This document shows positions 25,308 to 35,097 of a stretch of 64,000 bases of DNA, one piece after another. Position 1 is the stretch's first letter. Every line of letters begins with the position of its first letter. Position numbers and translations under genes: made by a program. The notes below the pieces were generated by a model. It saw nothing but the letters and a program-made list of their open reading frames with translations. It ran no database searches and was not told the origin of the DNA. The DNA comes from Opitutaceae bacterium. GTDB lineage: Bacteria > Verrucomicrobiota > Verrucomicrobiia > Opitutales > Opitutaceae. Location: NCBI GenBank assembly GCA_028284385.1, contig JANQRT010000068.1, forward strand, positions 1 to 64,000, given 5' to 3'.

Positions 25308-26423
25308 TCAATTCTGGAAGCTGCTGGCAAAGGACGCTCGATTTCGTGATTCCGATACGGAAACGGTGTCGACGCTAGAGTTCATCTTGAAATAGGTTAT
25401 CATACCCTCAAGCCACTCGGAAATAGACATCACGTCGTATCGCACCTCAGGTGTTATGTTCATAACTCCTCTTTCGCCACCGAAAGTCGTTATCCATCTG
25501 GGTTGCCTTTCCAGCGTCAGCGTTTCAAAATAGGTGTTTGATTCCAAAAGTTTTGGGATGAGCGTCTTTTCGTTAAACTCGAATGCGGAATTGTCCTCCG
25601 ATCGTATCAGCAAGATGGGAGAGCTTATATCGCTAAGTACGCTTCTATACTTTTCTTCGCGAGTCGGATCGGTCCTTCTCCAAATCTCCTCTTCTGATAG
25701 GCGATGACTTCTTTCGATGATATGCTCGTAGGTCCTTCGCGAAAAAAGCATGTACTGCGGTTCTTCGAGAACAAAGCCTGCAAAAGCATACCTGGCGGCC
25801 AAGTACAGAGAGAGGTTCGCATACTCTTTGGTTGAAAGCAGGAATAGGCTGTTGGGCTCGACCGGCTTCAAATCTCTCACTGTATCGAAGGTATCCAGCC
25901 AATCTATGATTTTGGCTTTTCGAAGCGTGGCCAAATCATCGGTGACCAAGTAGGCAACAAGGAACCCGTGAGCGAGCAGATTGCTGCCGAAAGGTGAGGT
26001 CCAAAGATATCGCGCTTTCTTCTCTAGGTTCTCCTTCCGTTTGCTCTGTCCCCAAATGGTTCGTTTTGGAGCGCTTGAAAGCGATGCAGCTTCGACATCA
26101 ATTACGAAAACGGCGGGGGCCAGCTTAGCTTTTTTATGTCTCCCATAGATCAGCGTAGCCTTTTGACCTGATTCGAATGTCATGGTCTTGTGCCTAACTA
26201 TGATCTCATTGCGGTTCAGTCGCTTCCGAATGGGATAAGGCTTGTTGAGCATCTCCTCAATAGCAGCTCGCCTTTCCATTTCTCGAGTCAGCTCGGAAAA
26301 AATGTCCTCCACTCCATCCTCGACAATGTCCAGCCCACCAGCGTTTTCGTTCCCCTTCGCAATAAACGTGAACAACACCCAGGCGAGGGCGAAAACGATC
26401 AGCTTTTTGCGTCGGGTATTCAT
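25308..26423 (-). CDS. Secreted or membrane-anchored protein, alpha/beta-hydrolase-like without a visible nucleophile
   Basis: A 371-residue protein with an N-terminal hydrophobic signal (LIVFALAWVLFTFIA). Several segments follow the layout of an alpha/beta hydrolase: APAVFVIDVE (first strand), SNLLAHGFLVAYLVTDD, and SPILLIRSEDNSAFEF (acid-strand region). At the expected nucleophile elbow the sequence is LSTKEYANLSLYLAARYAF, which lacks GxSxG. It may be an inactive relative or a different fold; the assignment is tentative. It stands alone with a 330-base gap upstream. Confidence 0.55.
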   Translation of the reverse strand: MNTRRKKLIVFALAWVLFTFIAKGNENAGGLDIVEDGVEDIFSELTREMERRAAIEEMLNKPYPIRKRLNRNEIIVRHKTMTFESGQKATLIYGRHKKAKLAPAVFVIDVEAASLSSAPKRTIWGQSKRKENLEKKARYLWTSPFGSNLLAHGFLVAYLVTDDLATLRKAKIIDWLDTFDTVRDLKPVEPNSLFLLSTKEYANLSLYLAARYAFAGFVLEEPQYMLFSRRTYEHIIERSHRLSEEEIWRRTDPTREEKYRSVLSDISSPILLIRSEDNSAFEFNEKTLIPKLLESNTYFETLTLERQPRWITTFGGERGVMNITPEVRYDVMSISEWLEGMITYFKMNSSVDTVSVSESRNRASFASSFQN

Positions 26424-26753
26424 GATTGCTGTGGACTTATTGAAAGAACGTCCGAAACCGGCGTTTGTTACAAAGTATTATCGTCATTCTGCGTTCAAAA
26501 TCAAGCTGGGTTCCTTCTAAACCGCGTTCGTTTAAAGCAAAGCATAACCAGTGCCGTTCGAAGAGATCTAATCGTCTATGAGCGCGAATTGACTGACTTT
26601 TAAACATAGGCATTGATCGAATTGGGTACCGATTTGAAGCCGATATCTGTGCAGTGATGCCTGTTGTGGCAAACGACCCCAGATAAACCTACGTTTCGCA
26701 GAGGGGTTCTACTTCAAGTTGGCCATATTTTTAGTTTCCGCGGGATGCTGAAT
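26424..26753. other. Intergenic region, nothing recognised
   Basis: 330 bases between two leftward genes. Both strands show only short antisense frames. I see no hairpin with a T run, no tRNA and no repeat. Confidence 0.5.
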
Positions 26754-27710
26754 CTAATCCTTGCCGAGCGTAGCTAAGCTAATCCCCTCTTTCGTGGGGG
26801 ATACGAGCTGAATCGTTCCATCGTCATTGAAATGCAAATACTCCGCTCGAATACGTCGCTGACGACCTTCATGGCCAGGCTTTCCTTTTACCCATTCATG
26901 ATGAAATATGATCCACTGACCCTTGTATTTGACAATCGAATGGTGATTGTTCCCTCCGTAGGGCTTCATTATTTCTCCTCTTAGATTAAAGGGGCCGGTG
27001 GGCGATTCGCCTGTGTAGTAAATGAGATTATTCCACGCCCGAGCTATGGTGAAATAGTAGATATCGTTTCGTTTGAAAACATAGGCTGCTTCGAATTTTT
27101 TAGGGCGGTATTCGAGGCCCAGATTAATAGGTCCTGTTTTGATGCTGATCATGTCTTCGCCTAGCTCGTAAGCCCGGTCTTGGACATAAAGCCATGAGGT
27201 GCCATCATCGTCGTTGAAAACAGCCGGATCATGACCGATGAGCAGCGGTTTCCCGAGCGCTTCCTTGTAGGGGCCTTCTGGCTGGTCAGCAACCGCTACT
27301 CCGACTCCTCGCGTATCCTTTCCGCTGTTTCTAAAGTAGTAGTAGAAATAGAATTTTCCATTCTTCTCGGTAATGTCGGGAGCCCAGGCATTGTTTGTCG
27401 CCCAGCCTGAATCTTCGAAGTCGAAGATCACCCCGTGGTCCTTCCAATTAACCAAGTCTTCGCTTGAATAGACGCTCCATCCAATCTGCTTGTCCCAATC
27501 CAGATTATCGGTCGTTGGAAACATGAAAAGCCTTCCATCGGAGGTCACCAGGGCTGATGGATCCGCTCCGTAAAAACTTCCGCCGTCAACTTTTAACGGA
27601 TTCTCTGCATGCGAACTGGCTGCATGCATAAGAATGACGCTAAGCAAAAGGATTAAATGCTGGAGGGTGACCTTTAGTGGAATCATTGGCGATTTGGGTA
27701 TTAATTGCAT
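26754..27710 (-). CDS. Glycoside hydrolase family 43 enzyme, secreted
   Basis: A 318-residue enzyme with a signal peptide ending near HAASSHAENP. A five-bladed beta-propeller is indicated by the three acidic GH43 residues: base Asp50 (FYGADPSA), pKa modulator Asp161 (GHDPAVFNDDDG) and acid Glu207 (KKFEAAYVF). The WAPD signature is at 109-112. GH43 members release arabinose, xylose or galactose from plant and algal polysaccharides; the substrate here is unknown. The sulfatase gene diverges from it, so the pair may serve one sulfated glycan. Confidence 0.92.
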   Translation of the reverse strand: MQLIPKSPMIPLKVTLQHLILLLSVILMHAASSHAENPLKVDGGSFYGADPSALVTSDGRLFMFPTTDNLDWDKQIGWSVYSSEDLVNWKDHGVIFDFEDSGWATNNAWAPDITEKNGKFYFYYYFRNSGKDTRGVGVAVADQPEGPYKEALGKPLLIGHDPAVFNDDDGTSWLYVQDRAYELGEDMISIKTGPINLGLEYRPKKFEAAYVFKRNDIYYFTIARAWNNLIYYTGESPTGPFNLRGEIMKPYGGNNHHSIVKYKGQWIIFHHEWVKGKPGHEGRQRRIRAEYLHFNDDGTIQLVSPTKEGISLATLGKD

Positions 27711-27835
27711 TAAGTTCGATTAAAAAATCTCGCCCGGCTCTCTGCAATCGATTTCATCTTCGTCAGATTTTTATTTTCGCGGCCTCTTTAATTGATTCAA
27801 ATTCCTTTAGAAACCCCTTTTAGCCAATTCAGCTT

Positions 27836-29251
27836 ATGAGCTTCTTTAGAATCTTTTTTCTTAGGTCCGTAATTCTATTCTCAATACTTAATTCTCTTTG
27901 CCTCACAATGAATGCTTCAGCTGCCAGCAATCCCCCGAATATCATTTTTATCTTCGCCGACGACCTTGGCTACGGAGACTTGGGAAGCTACGGGCAGAAG
28001 CTTATCAAAACTCCTCATCTCGATCGTCTCGCATCAGAGGGAATGAAGTTTACGCAAATGTATGCTGGCAGTTCGGTTTGCGCTCCTACGCGATGCGCTC
28101 TCCTTACCGGAAAGCACATGGGTCATGCTTCAGTTCGCCATAATCAGAGGGCAGGGGACACCTTGGCGATCGGGGAGCCAACCATAGGATCTGTCCTGAA
28201 GCGGGCAGGCTATGCAACGGCCTGCATTGGAAAATGGGGAGTAGGCTTTGATCCGGAACCTAATGCTCCTGAAATGCGTGGGTTTGATTACTTTTTTGGA
28301 TACATCGATATGTGGCATGCCCACAATTCCTATCCCGAATTCTTGTGGCGAAATGGCGAGAGGGTCGAATTGAGAAACGTAGTCAATCGTCTTGAAGGGC
28401 ATCACAAGGAACCGTTGGTTGGCTACGCCACCAAAAAAGTGGATTTTTCTCAAGACATGACAACGGAAGAAGCTCTCCAATGGATTAGGGAGCAAAACGA
28501 GCCGTTCTTCCTTTACCTGCCCTACACCATTCCTCACGAAAATGGCGAAGCCGAATCAAGGGATAATTGGATCGAGGTTCCTGATCTAGGAGAATATGCC
28601 GACAAGGATTGGACGGATAATGAAATCGGAAAGGCGGCTCTTGTATCGAGAATGGACACGCAAATAGGTGAGATTATGGATACGCTTGTCTCCATGGGGG
28701 TTGATGAAAACACGCTCGTTATTTTTACCAGCGATAATGGGGCCGGAACTCGTTGGGAGGGGCGTTTCCAAAGCAATGGCGTCCTACGCGGCGGGAAAAG
28801 GCAATTCTATGAAGGCGGCATTCGCATGCCGTTTCTAGCGCGTTGGCCTGGTCGAATCGAGCCAGGCTCCACTACGGACCATATTTCAGCCTTTTGGGAT
28901 GTCCTGCCTACTTTGGCAGAGATTGCCAATGTTGATGCTCCTGCGGATATCGACGGGATTTCCTTTGCGCCCACGTTGCTGAATAAGGGTGAGCAGAAAC
29001 AGCACGAATTCCTTTATTGGGAGATGAAGGATCCTGGGAGATTTCAGCAGAGTGTTCGCTGGGACGACTGGAAGGCTCTCAGGGACAGGCGTTTTGACAG
29101 AGAGACTGGCGAGCCTCTTTCCGAGACCTTTGAGCTCTACAATCTGCAAGAAGACATCAGCGAAACAACCAATCTAGCGAATCAGCATCCCGAAATAGTC
29201 GAACGTATTGGAAATATGATGACGGCTTCTCATGTTCCTCAAGAGCTTTAG
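27836..29251 (+). CDS. Family S1 sulfatase, secreted
   Basis: A 471-residue formylglycine-dependent sulfatase with an N-terminal signal peptide. Metal-site residues are in FADDLGYGD (Asp42, Asp43), and Cys82 in CAPTR is the residue oxidised to formylglycine. The DNG metal motif (TSDNGAGTRWEG) and C-terminal ELYNLQEDISETTNLA are typical of the arylsulfatase-A-like branch. Substrate probably a sulfated algal glycan, acting in the periplasm. The maturase gene is not in the window. Its last four bases overlap the 3' end of the convergent SDR gene. Confidence 0.95.
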   Translation: MSFFRIFFLRSVILFSILNSLCLTMNASAASNPPNIIFIFADDLGYGDLGSYGQKLIKTPHLDRLASEGMKFTQMYAGSSVCAPTRCALLTGKHMGHASVRHNQRAGDTLAIGEPTIGSVLKRAGYATACIGKWGVGFDPEPNAPEMRGFDYFFGYIDMWHAHNSYPEFLWRNGERVELRNVVNRLEGHHKEPLVGYATKKVDFSQDMTTEEALQWIREQNEPFFLYLPYTIPHENGEAESRDNWIEVPDLGEYADKDWTDNEIGKAALVSRMDTQIGEIMDTLVSMGVDENTLVIFTSDNGAGTRWEGRFQSNGVLRGGKRQFYEGGIRMPFLARWPGRIEPGSTTDHISAFWDVLPTLAEIANVDAPADIDGISFAPTLLNKGEQKQHEFLYWEMKDPGRFQQSVRWDDWKALRDRRFDRETGEPLSETFELYNLQEDISETTNLANQHPEIVERIGNMMTASHVPQEL

Positions 29252-30201
29252 CCAGCTTCAGGTTTAAGCTCTTGCAACCACTTGAAAATGTCGGTTGTGG
29301 CATCGCTTAAGTCGTATTCGGGCATCCATCCCCAATCGTCTCTTGCGGTATCGTCGATTATCCTGTCTGGCCAAGACTTGAGAAGTTCATCGACTGCTGG
29401 CTCTGGTTGAAAATCGTATTCAAAATTTGATGATTCTTTGCGAATCGCTTCAGCTATTTCTCTGGCTGTGGGGAAAAAGCCATGCAAGTTGTAGCCGGGA
29501 TGATTGAGGCTTTCCTTTCTCGCGAAGGCTATTTTCTTTAGAGCCCTGACGACGTCTTTCACGTAAATGGTCGACATGCCCGTGTGTTCGGAAACTGGGA
29601 ACGTAAAAGGCTCACTGCGAGACGCGTTTACAAAAGCGTGCGACGCGTAAGCGGTCACTGCGCTTTTTGGCGCAAAGGGCGATATCACCATCGGCAGACG
29701 GATGCAGCGAAAGTCCAAACCGTGTTCTTTGCTGTAGTAGAAGCCCAATCTCTCGCACGCTACCTTTGTGACACCGTAAATATTTTCCGGCCACTGCGGA
29801 TGGTCCTGAGGTAGGGAACTTGGTAGATTATTTCCGTAGGAGGCGGCTGTGCCCGGAAATATGATTCGATCTATTCCGTTTTCCAAGGCTCCTTCAAAGA
29901 GATTAAAGCATGCCGTCGCATTGATTTCCCATGCTCTGCGGCGATTTAGCTCGGAACTGCCGGAAAGCAATGAAGCCATGTGGAATATGATATCCGGTTT
30001 TCGGTCTTTGAGTAATGTATTCAGAAAATCGTTATCTCTTATGTCTCGTGTAAAGTGCTCTACACCTTTTATGAAATCAGACTGTCTTGGCTGGTGCAGA
30101 TCTAGGGACAATATTCGGTGGTCTTCCTTGCTCAGTTCTCCGGCCAGGATTCGAGCTAGGTTTCCGTTGCCTCCCGTTATCAGAATGGTCTTCGATTCCA
30201 T
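29248..30201 (-). CDS. Extended SDR, L-threonine 3-dehydrogenase-like
   Basis: A 317-residue NAD(P)-binding short-chain dehydrogenase. The Rossmann motif is ITGGNGNLA, followed by FHMASLLSG and the catalytic Tyr-x-x-x-Lys in YGVTKVACERLG. The segments YYSKEHGLDFRCIRLP and TGMSTIYVKDVVRAL resemble SDR-type threonine dehydrogenases, close relatives of GalE. Sugar-nucleotide epimerase is the alternative. Cytoplasmic. It converges on the sulfatase with a 4-base overlap of coding ends. Confidence 0.88.
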   Translation of the reverse strand: MESKTILITGGNGNLARILAGELSKEDHRILSLDLHQPRQSDFIKGVEHFTRDIRDNDFLNTLLKDRKPDIIFHMASLLSGSSELNRRRAWEINATACFNLFEGALENGIDRIIFPGTAASYGNNLPSSLPQDHPQWPENIYGVTKVACERLGFYYSKEHGLDFRCIRLPMVISPFAPKSAVTAYASHAFVNASRSEPFTFPVSEHTGMSTIYVKDVVRALKKIAFARKESLNHPGYNLHGFFPTAREIAEAIRKESSNFEYDFQPEPAVDELLKSWPDRIIDDTARDDWGWMPEYDLSDATTDIFKWLQELKPEAG

Positions 30202-30314
30202 TGACGTTGATTGTTTCGATCAGTCATTTCCTATGCAAGCCCGTTGGGTTGCAAAGTTCGGTACCTGGTGGTTAATTGCTTGATGTTGCCTTCTAAACCT
30301 CAAGCATCTTTACT

Positions 30315-30731
30315 ATGAGCGAAGCCCCATGCCAAGACCCAGCGGGAGAGCTGGTCCTACGAACTCTGGCTATGCCGGCTGACACCAATGCCAATGGGGA
30401 TATTTTCGGAGGCTGGATTATGTCGCAGATGGATATCGCTGGCGGAATCATGGCAAAAGAAATTGCGGGTTCTAGGACCGTGACGGTAGCTGTACAGTCA
30501 ATGGTCTTCATCAAGCCTGTACAAGTTGGAGATGTTGTCTGCTGCTACGGCAGCGTGGATCGGATTGGGACCACTTCGGTGACGCTTAAGTTGGAAGCAT
30601 GGGTAAAACCCGTATTGAGGGAAAGTGAAGAAGAATGTCCTCGATTCAAGGTAACGGAGGCCGCCTTTACGTATGTATCGATTGACAAGGATGGCGCTAA
30701 GCGAGCCATTCCCAAGAACGCGTCCGACTAG
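30315..30731 (+). CDS. YciA-type acyl-CoA thioesterase
   Basis: A 138-residue hot-dog-fold enzyme that hydrolyses acyl-CoA to free acid and CoA. The core TLAMPADTNANGDIFGGWI with the catalytic Asp in NGDIFGGW, then MDIAGGI and VFIKPVQVGD, are characteristic of YciA. Length matches the family. Upstream of malic enzyme by ~130 bases in the same direction. Confidence 0.92.
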   Translation: MSEAPCQDPAGELVLRTLAMPADTNANGDIFGGWIMSQMDIAGGIMAKEIAGSRTVTVAVQSMVFIKPVQVGDVVCCYGSVDRIGTTSVTLKLEAWVKPVLRESEEECPRFKVTEAAFTYVSIDKDGAKRAIPKNASD

Positions 30732-30864
30732 CTTTTTCTAGAAGAATTTTTATAAAACTAATCGTAGTTTAAACTTGATTACAATTTTTTTCTAACTGCC
30801 AAACCTGGGAAGAATTAATGAAATCGGTCGCCAAATTAAAACGTATCCATTTTCGATCCATACT

Positions 30865-32040
30865 ATGAATAATCTTAATTATGGCGAGCGTAGCGTTCTG
30901 ATCCACCAGCAGTTGAGGGGAAAAATCGGCGTGATGAACAAGATGCCGGTTGCCAATCGGGACGACCTGTCGATCGCGTACACGCCTGGAGTTGCAAAGC
31001 CTTGTGAAGTAATTGCCGACGATGTTTCTCAAGCGAGCAAGCTTACTCTGAAAAGCAATTCGGTGGCGGTCGTTTCAGACGGGTCGGCAGTTCTTGGTTT
31101 GGGAAATATCGGTTCGTATGCGGCGATACCGGTTATGGAAGGGAAGGCCCTCCTTTTCAAGGAGTTCGCCGGTATCGATGCTTGGCCGATCTGTATCGAT
31201 ACCCAGGATACCGAACCGCTCATTTCAACTATTCGACTGATCGCGCCTGTTTTTGGAGGAATAAACTTGGAAGACATTTCAGCCCCTCGCTGCTTCGAGA
31301 TCGAGAATCGCTTGCAGGACCTGGGAATTCCCGTATTCCATGACGATCAGCACGGGACTGCGATCGTCATGCTAGCCGCTCTTATCAATTCCTGTAAGGT
31401 GGTCGGCAAGGAACTCACTGATTTAACCATTGTTGTAAATGGAGCTGGAGCTGCTGGAACGGCAATCGCTCGACTATTGCGCTGCGTGGGACAGGAAGAC
31501 GATCGTTGTGAACCGGTGAAGGAGGTCATTGTTTGCGATTCCAAAGGAGCCATCCATCGGGATCGCCAAGGACTGACTGCTGAAAAAGAATCTTTGCTTA
31601 GTTTCTCCAACCGATCCGGTAAAACTGGGTCGCTTAAGGAAACTCTAGTGGGCGCGGATGTGTTCATCGGGGTCAGTGTAGGGGGGATTTTAGAAGCCGA
31701 TGATATTAAAGTCATGGCTTCCGATCCCATTATTTTGGCTATGGCTAATCCGATTCCTGAAATCATGCCAGAAGAGGCGAAAGCAGGAGGAGCTGCAATC
31801 GTTGGAACCGGCCGAAGCGACTTTCCGAATCAGGTGAACAATGTTTTAGCCTTCCCTGGAATTTTTCGTGGAGCCCTCGATGCCAACGCCTCGCGAATCA
31901 CCGAGCCCATGAAGATCGCGGCTGCATTCGCTTTGGCGGAATGCGTTGATCAACCCACCGCTGATCAAATTCTTCCCGATCCATTGGATAGATCCGTATC
32001 TCCGAAAATTGCCAAGGCGGTAAAGGATGCCTATAGATAG
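30865..32040 (+). CDS. Malic enzyme (NAD(P)-dependent, short form)
   Basis: A 391-residue enzyme converting malate to pyruvate and CO2. It has the catalytic region DLSIAYTPGVAKPC, the malate and metal segments FHDDQHGTAIV and VFGGINLEDI, the nucleotide motif NGAGAAGTAIARLL, and MANPIPEIMP. It lacks the C-terminal phosphotransacetylase domain of long MaeB proteins and resembles short YtsJ/Mez forms. Ends at a strong terminator. Confidence 0.95.
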   Translation: MNNLNYGERSVLIHQQLRGKIGVMNKMPVANRDDLSIAYTPGVAKPCEVIADDVSQASKLTLKSNSVAVVSDGSAVLGLGNIGSYAAIPVMEGKALLFKEFAGIDAWPICIDTQDTEPLISTIRLIAPVFGGINLEDISAPRCFEIENRLQDLGIPVFHDDQHGTAIVMLAALINSCKVVGKELTDLTIVVNGAGAAGTAIARLLRCVGQEDDRCEPVKEVIVCDSKGAIHRDRQGLTAEKESLLSFSNRSGKTGSLKETLVGADVFIGVSVGGILEADDIKVMASDPIILAMANPIPEIMPEEAKAGGAAIVGTGRSDFPNQVNNVLAFPGIFRGALDANASRITEPMKIAAAFALAECVDQPTADQILPDPLDRSVSPKIAKAVKDAYR

Positions 32041-32077
32041 GAATTGTATTCTAAATTAGAATACAATTCCAGTTTTT
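32041..32077 (+). terminator. Rho-independent terminator of malic enzyme
   Basis: A 13-bp perfect stem GAATTGTATTCTA/TAGAATACAATTC (32041-32053 with 32057-32069) and a 3-base loop, followed by CAGTTTTT. It begins directly after the stop codon and lies just beyond the stop of the opposing pilin-cassette gene. Confidence 0.82.
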
Positions 32078-32100
32078 CATAATAAGCTCGCCCACCTGAT

Positions 32101-34398
32101 CTAGTAGCCAATCTGGGTCTTTATCTGGGTATAGCCAAGATCATCCGGATCGCTTGAGTCAGCTGGAATGAATCTGAGATTAGTCAATCTTGGATGGCGT
32201 ACGCTCGGGGTCCCCGGTGGCATCTTGTTATTGCGAAAGAGATCACTGAATCCCCAGTTACGCGCTGGGGCTCTGAACCACTTGCCGAACGAATGACTTC
32301 CACTCAAATTGTAGGGCTTGGTTTGGACCTCGCTTTCAAACAGTGATACAAGCGATCCGCGGATCGTAGCAATAGCCTTGGTGCTGCCTGATTTGCGCCA
32401 TCTTTCTAGAAATCTTGGAAGATTCTGCACGCCGCCGCCCCAGTTTTTATCTCCACCCTGAGTTGTGGGATCAGCTGGAGAATAGCCACTGATGAGGCCA
32501 AAGGCCCATTCCGTATCAGCCGCAGGTCGATTGCCAGGATTGCTATTGACGAGATTTTCATCGCTTTTCGCTCGATTGCTGCTCCAGTTACCGGAAAGAA
32601 GAGTTACCGTATCGGCGACAATAGCAGCGGGGACTTCGAGAGCATCAGTCTCGTTTGCCGATCCAGCGGCTGTGGCATCGTTGTCAGAATTGTAGTGACC
32701 TACTACATACAGAGCGGCATTCGTGGCAATCGTAAGGCCTTGCTGGGAATTGAATGTAGTCTGTGGTAGTGTTCCGCCGTCGATCAAGGCCAGAGCGATT
32801 CCTGGGGTAGTGGATTCATTATTATTTTCGGCCGATGGTTGTACATCGGCTAGAACGATATTATCGGCTTCTCCCCCAGAGTCAGTGAATGTAGGAAATT
32901 CAACATAGACGACTCCATTCCAGTCGTAGCTAGGATCGAAGTCAGGCAAACCAGTGCCAGCGTCGTCCCAGCTGTGGCCGTCGTCTATCAAGTTTTTCAA
33001 TTTGCCAATGTCCAGGCTAAGTATATCCAGCTTCTGGCGCTGCCTTCTATCGTACCATCCGCCTTCGACATCTTCGCTTCCACTATACCCAGGATCAGTG
33101 TATCCATATTCGTAGGATTCGGGTTCGCCGTCGTGTTCAATGCTATCCATATCGGCATTGGCATCTCCAATAAGACCAGCTGGCAAGTCTACTTGCACAG
33201 GTGTTGGATCGTAGAAGGCGTCTAGAGTTGGGAGTAGGCTATGGGCGCTTGGCCTGTTATATTTGTAGGCGTCTACTCGATATCCCGATGGCTTGCTCAC
33301 GTCCTCTACAACTTTGAGCAGCAAACCGGCTTTCATTGCGAATTTCTCTAATCGAGTCGTGTTGGTTTTGCGGTCCGAGTGACCAACCGGCAAAAGCGGC
33401 TCTACCATAGCGTAGGCGTGATTGAGAAGTTCATCAGCCCCTGTAGTTGGATCGTCGGGTTCGTAATCATCAATGGATATTGGATTTAAGACTGGTACGC
33501 CATGGGCCGAGTCTTTGAGCATGCCGCCCCAGCGCTGGGAAGCTTCTTCTTCCCAATCTCCCTGGCGAGAGTCCCAGTAATTATCGATATTGGACTTGTC
33601 GCCACTTCCCTTATACACGGTTTCCATGTTTGCCGCATCATCAATGAATTTAACGTTGTCCGCATCATAGCCGCCAGAATGGAATTCCCAGTCCGTCATC
33701 TTGTGGCCAACATAGAAATTTCCGCCTGCCGTGACTTTATCATGGAAATGCAGTTTGTTCGCGGAGGTTGCCCCTAAATGTCGGTTACTGTGTACGGGTC
33801 CATAAACATGCATGTCCGGTCCGGGAGCAACCATTAGGTCCATGTTGTAGAAAATGGCGTGCGTGAAGAGGGGAGCGTCACGTAATTCAAATTCCTGGTA
33901 CAAATGAGAGGTGATAGAGCCGCCGCCCGCAGAACCGCTTGCGTCGACTTGAGCTTTCGAAAGGATAACCGCTGATCTTGAGAACGCGTATTTGCCTGCT
34001 AAGGGATCGTTTCGACCATCATTGGGAATGAATTCGAACGAGCCAGCGCTAAGCTGTCCGACCAGGACCTCGGAGTTTGAAAGATCGACCTTCGTTCCCG
34101 AGAAAAGATTGGTCGCGCTTGCAGGAATATCAATTCCCGCATTGATCAGATCGTTTCCGGTGAGAGAAGGATTGTCCTTAAAGCGCTTTATGATATCAGC
34201 TGTCGCGTATTCCTGAAGGGCTTCAGCTGCATTTCGAGCTTCATGGAGATAAATGTTACGAGTGTTGATGCGAAGCTCGGTCGTAGCGGAATTCAAGAGC
34301 GAACCAACGGCCAGTCCTATAGCTACCGTTAGAAAAAGAACGAATACTACTATAAACCCTTTTTTATCCTGCTTTGAGCTTTGAGACTTATTCTTCAT
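32101..34398 (-). CDS. Giant PilX-like pilus-assembly/secretion protein, copy 2
   Basis: A 765-residue protein with a short basic N-terminus and one hydrophobic helix (KKGFIVVFVLFLTVAIGLAVG), then a long polar exported domain. The beginning (ARNAAEALQEYATADI) resembles PilX-N minor pilin assembly proteins, but the whole is about four times longer than PilX. Shared blocks with the copy at 36756-38813 are HAIFYNMDLMVAPGPDMHVYG, FHDKVTAGG, DWNGVVYVE and LPRFLERW. Last gene of a three-gene cassette, 12 bases after the PilW-like gene. Probably part of a type IV pilus-like or type II-like system. Confidence 0.82.
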   Translation of the reverse strand: MKNKSQSSKQDKKGFIVVFVLFLTVAIGLAVGSLLNSATTELRINTRNIYLHEARNAAEALQEYATADIIKRFKDNPSLTGNDLINAGIDIPASATNLFSGTKVDLSNSEVLVGQLSAGSFEFIPNDGRNDPLAGKYAFSRSAVILSKAQVDASGSAGGGSITSHLYQEFELRDAPLFTHAIFYNMDLMVAPGPDMHVYGPVHSNRHLGATSANKLHFHDKVTAGGNFYVGHKMTDWEFHSGGYDADNVKFIDDAANMETVYKGSGDKSNIDNYWDSRQGDWEEEASQRWGGMLKDSAHGVPVLNPISIDDYEPDDPTTGADELLNHAYAMVEPLLPVGHSDRKTNTTRLEKFAMKAGLLLKVVEDVSKPSGYRVDAYKYNRPSAHSLLPTLDAFYDPTPVQVDLPAGLIGDANADMDSIEHDGEPESYEYGYTDPGYSGSEDVEGGWYDRRQRQKLDILSLDIGKLKNLIDDGHSWDDAGTGLPDFDPSYDWNGVVYVEFPTFTDSGGEADNIVLADVQPSAENNNESTTPGIALALIDGGTLPQTTFNSQQGLTIATNAALYVVGHYNSDNDATAAGSANETDALEVPAAIVADTVTLLSGNWSSNRAKSDENLVNSNPGNRPAADTEWAFGLISGYSPADPTTQGGDKNWGGGVQNLPRFLERWRKSGSTKAIATIRGSLVSLFESEVQTKPYNLSGSHSFGKWFRAPARNWGFSDLFRNNKMPPGTPSVRHPRLTNLRFIPADSSDPDDLGYTQIKTQIGY

Positions 34399-34410
34399 CT
34401 AACGTCGATT

Positions 34411-35097
34411 TTAATTGGTTCCTCCTCGAGGCTTAATAGTAAAGTTATAGGTGTCCGTAACTTGTTTTGCGTCGTTGCCGTGAACGATCATTGCGTTTAC
34501 CATCACGCTCGAGTCGTTGAAATTATAGAAGAGCTTCCCGTCGGCTAGTCCTTCAGCTAGTTCGACGATTGTGTCATGATTTGGAATATCACTTACATTT
34601 GGTACGGAAGCTTCCGGATCAGCTAACGGGTCTGAAATAGCGGCCGATTCGACGATGAACATTTTTACAGGAGCCTCTTCCGAGCCATTATCTTCTCTGT
34701 AGATACCGACAATCCTATTGATGGGGTAGCCTGACGTTCCAACGGAGCCGGCATCTTCGTAAACGAGCAGTAGTAAATCGCCGGTCTGGCCGTCCCCTAA
34801 TCTGTCTGATCCATAGACTTCTTCGCCATCTACCATGGTGAAGTTTTTCACATTGGAGTTATAAGATGGATACATGTAGAAATAGTCGGCTGCTCTGCCG
34901 AGGTCGACCAAAGTGTTGGTCATTTCTCGCACATCGGAATTGATCTGCAGTTTTTCTTCGGATATGAAAGACGCTCTCACTGACTCGAACCAAAACCAGC
35001 CAGCGAACCCTAAGGCTGTGCCCGCAATGGCTGTCGAGTACACGACTTCAACCAATGAGAAACCGCTCTTGCTCTTCCGTTTTGCCTTAGATTTCAT
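34411..35097 (-). CDS. PilW-like prepilin, copy 2
   Basis: A 228-residue type IV prepilin-like protein. A basic leader ends at KSG, cleavage is expected before FSLVEV, and the hydrophobic helix follows with Glu at position +5. The C-terminal domain shares SDVREMTNTLVDLGRAADYF, GDGQTGDLLLLVYED and the ending VTDTYNFTIKPRG with the paralogue at 38818-39435. Its start overlaps the end of the PilV-like gene by 11 bases, which suggests coupled translation. Confidence 0.86.
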   Translation of the reverse strand: MKSKAKRKSKSGFSLVEVVYSTAIAGTALGFAGWFWFESVRASFISEEKLQINSDVREMTNTLVDLGRAADYFYMYPSYNSNVKNFTMVDGEEVYGSDRLGDGQTGDLLLLVYEDAGSVGTSGYPINRIVGIYREDNGSEEAPVKMFIVESAAISDPLADPEASVPNVSDIPNHDTIVELAEGLADGKLFYNFNDSSVMVNAMIVHGNDAKQVTDTYNFTIKPRGGTN

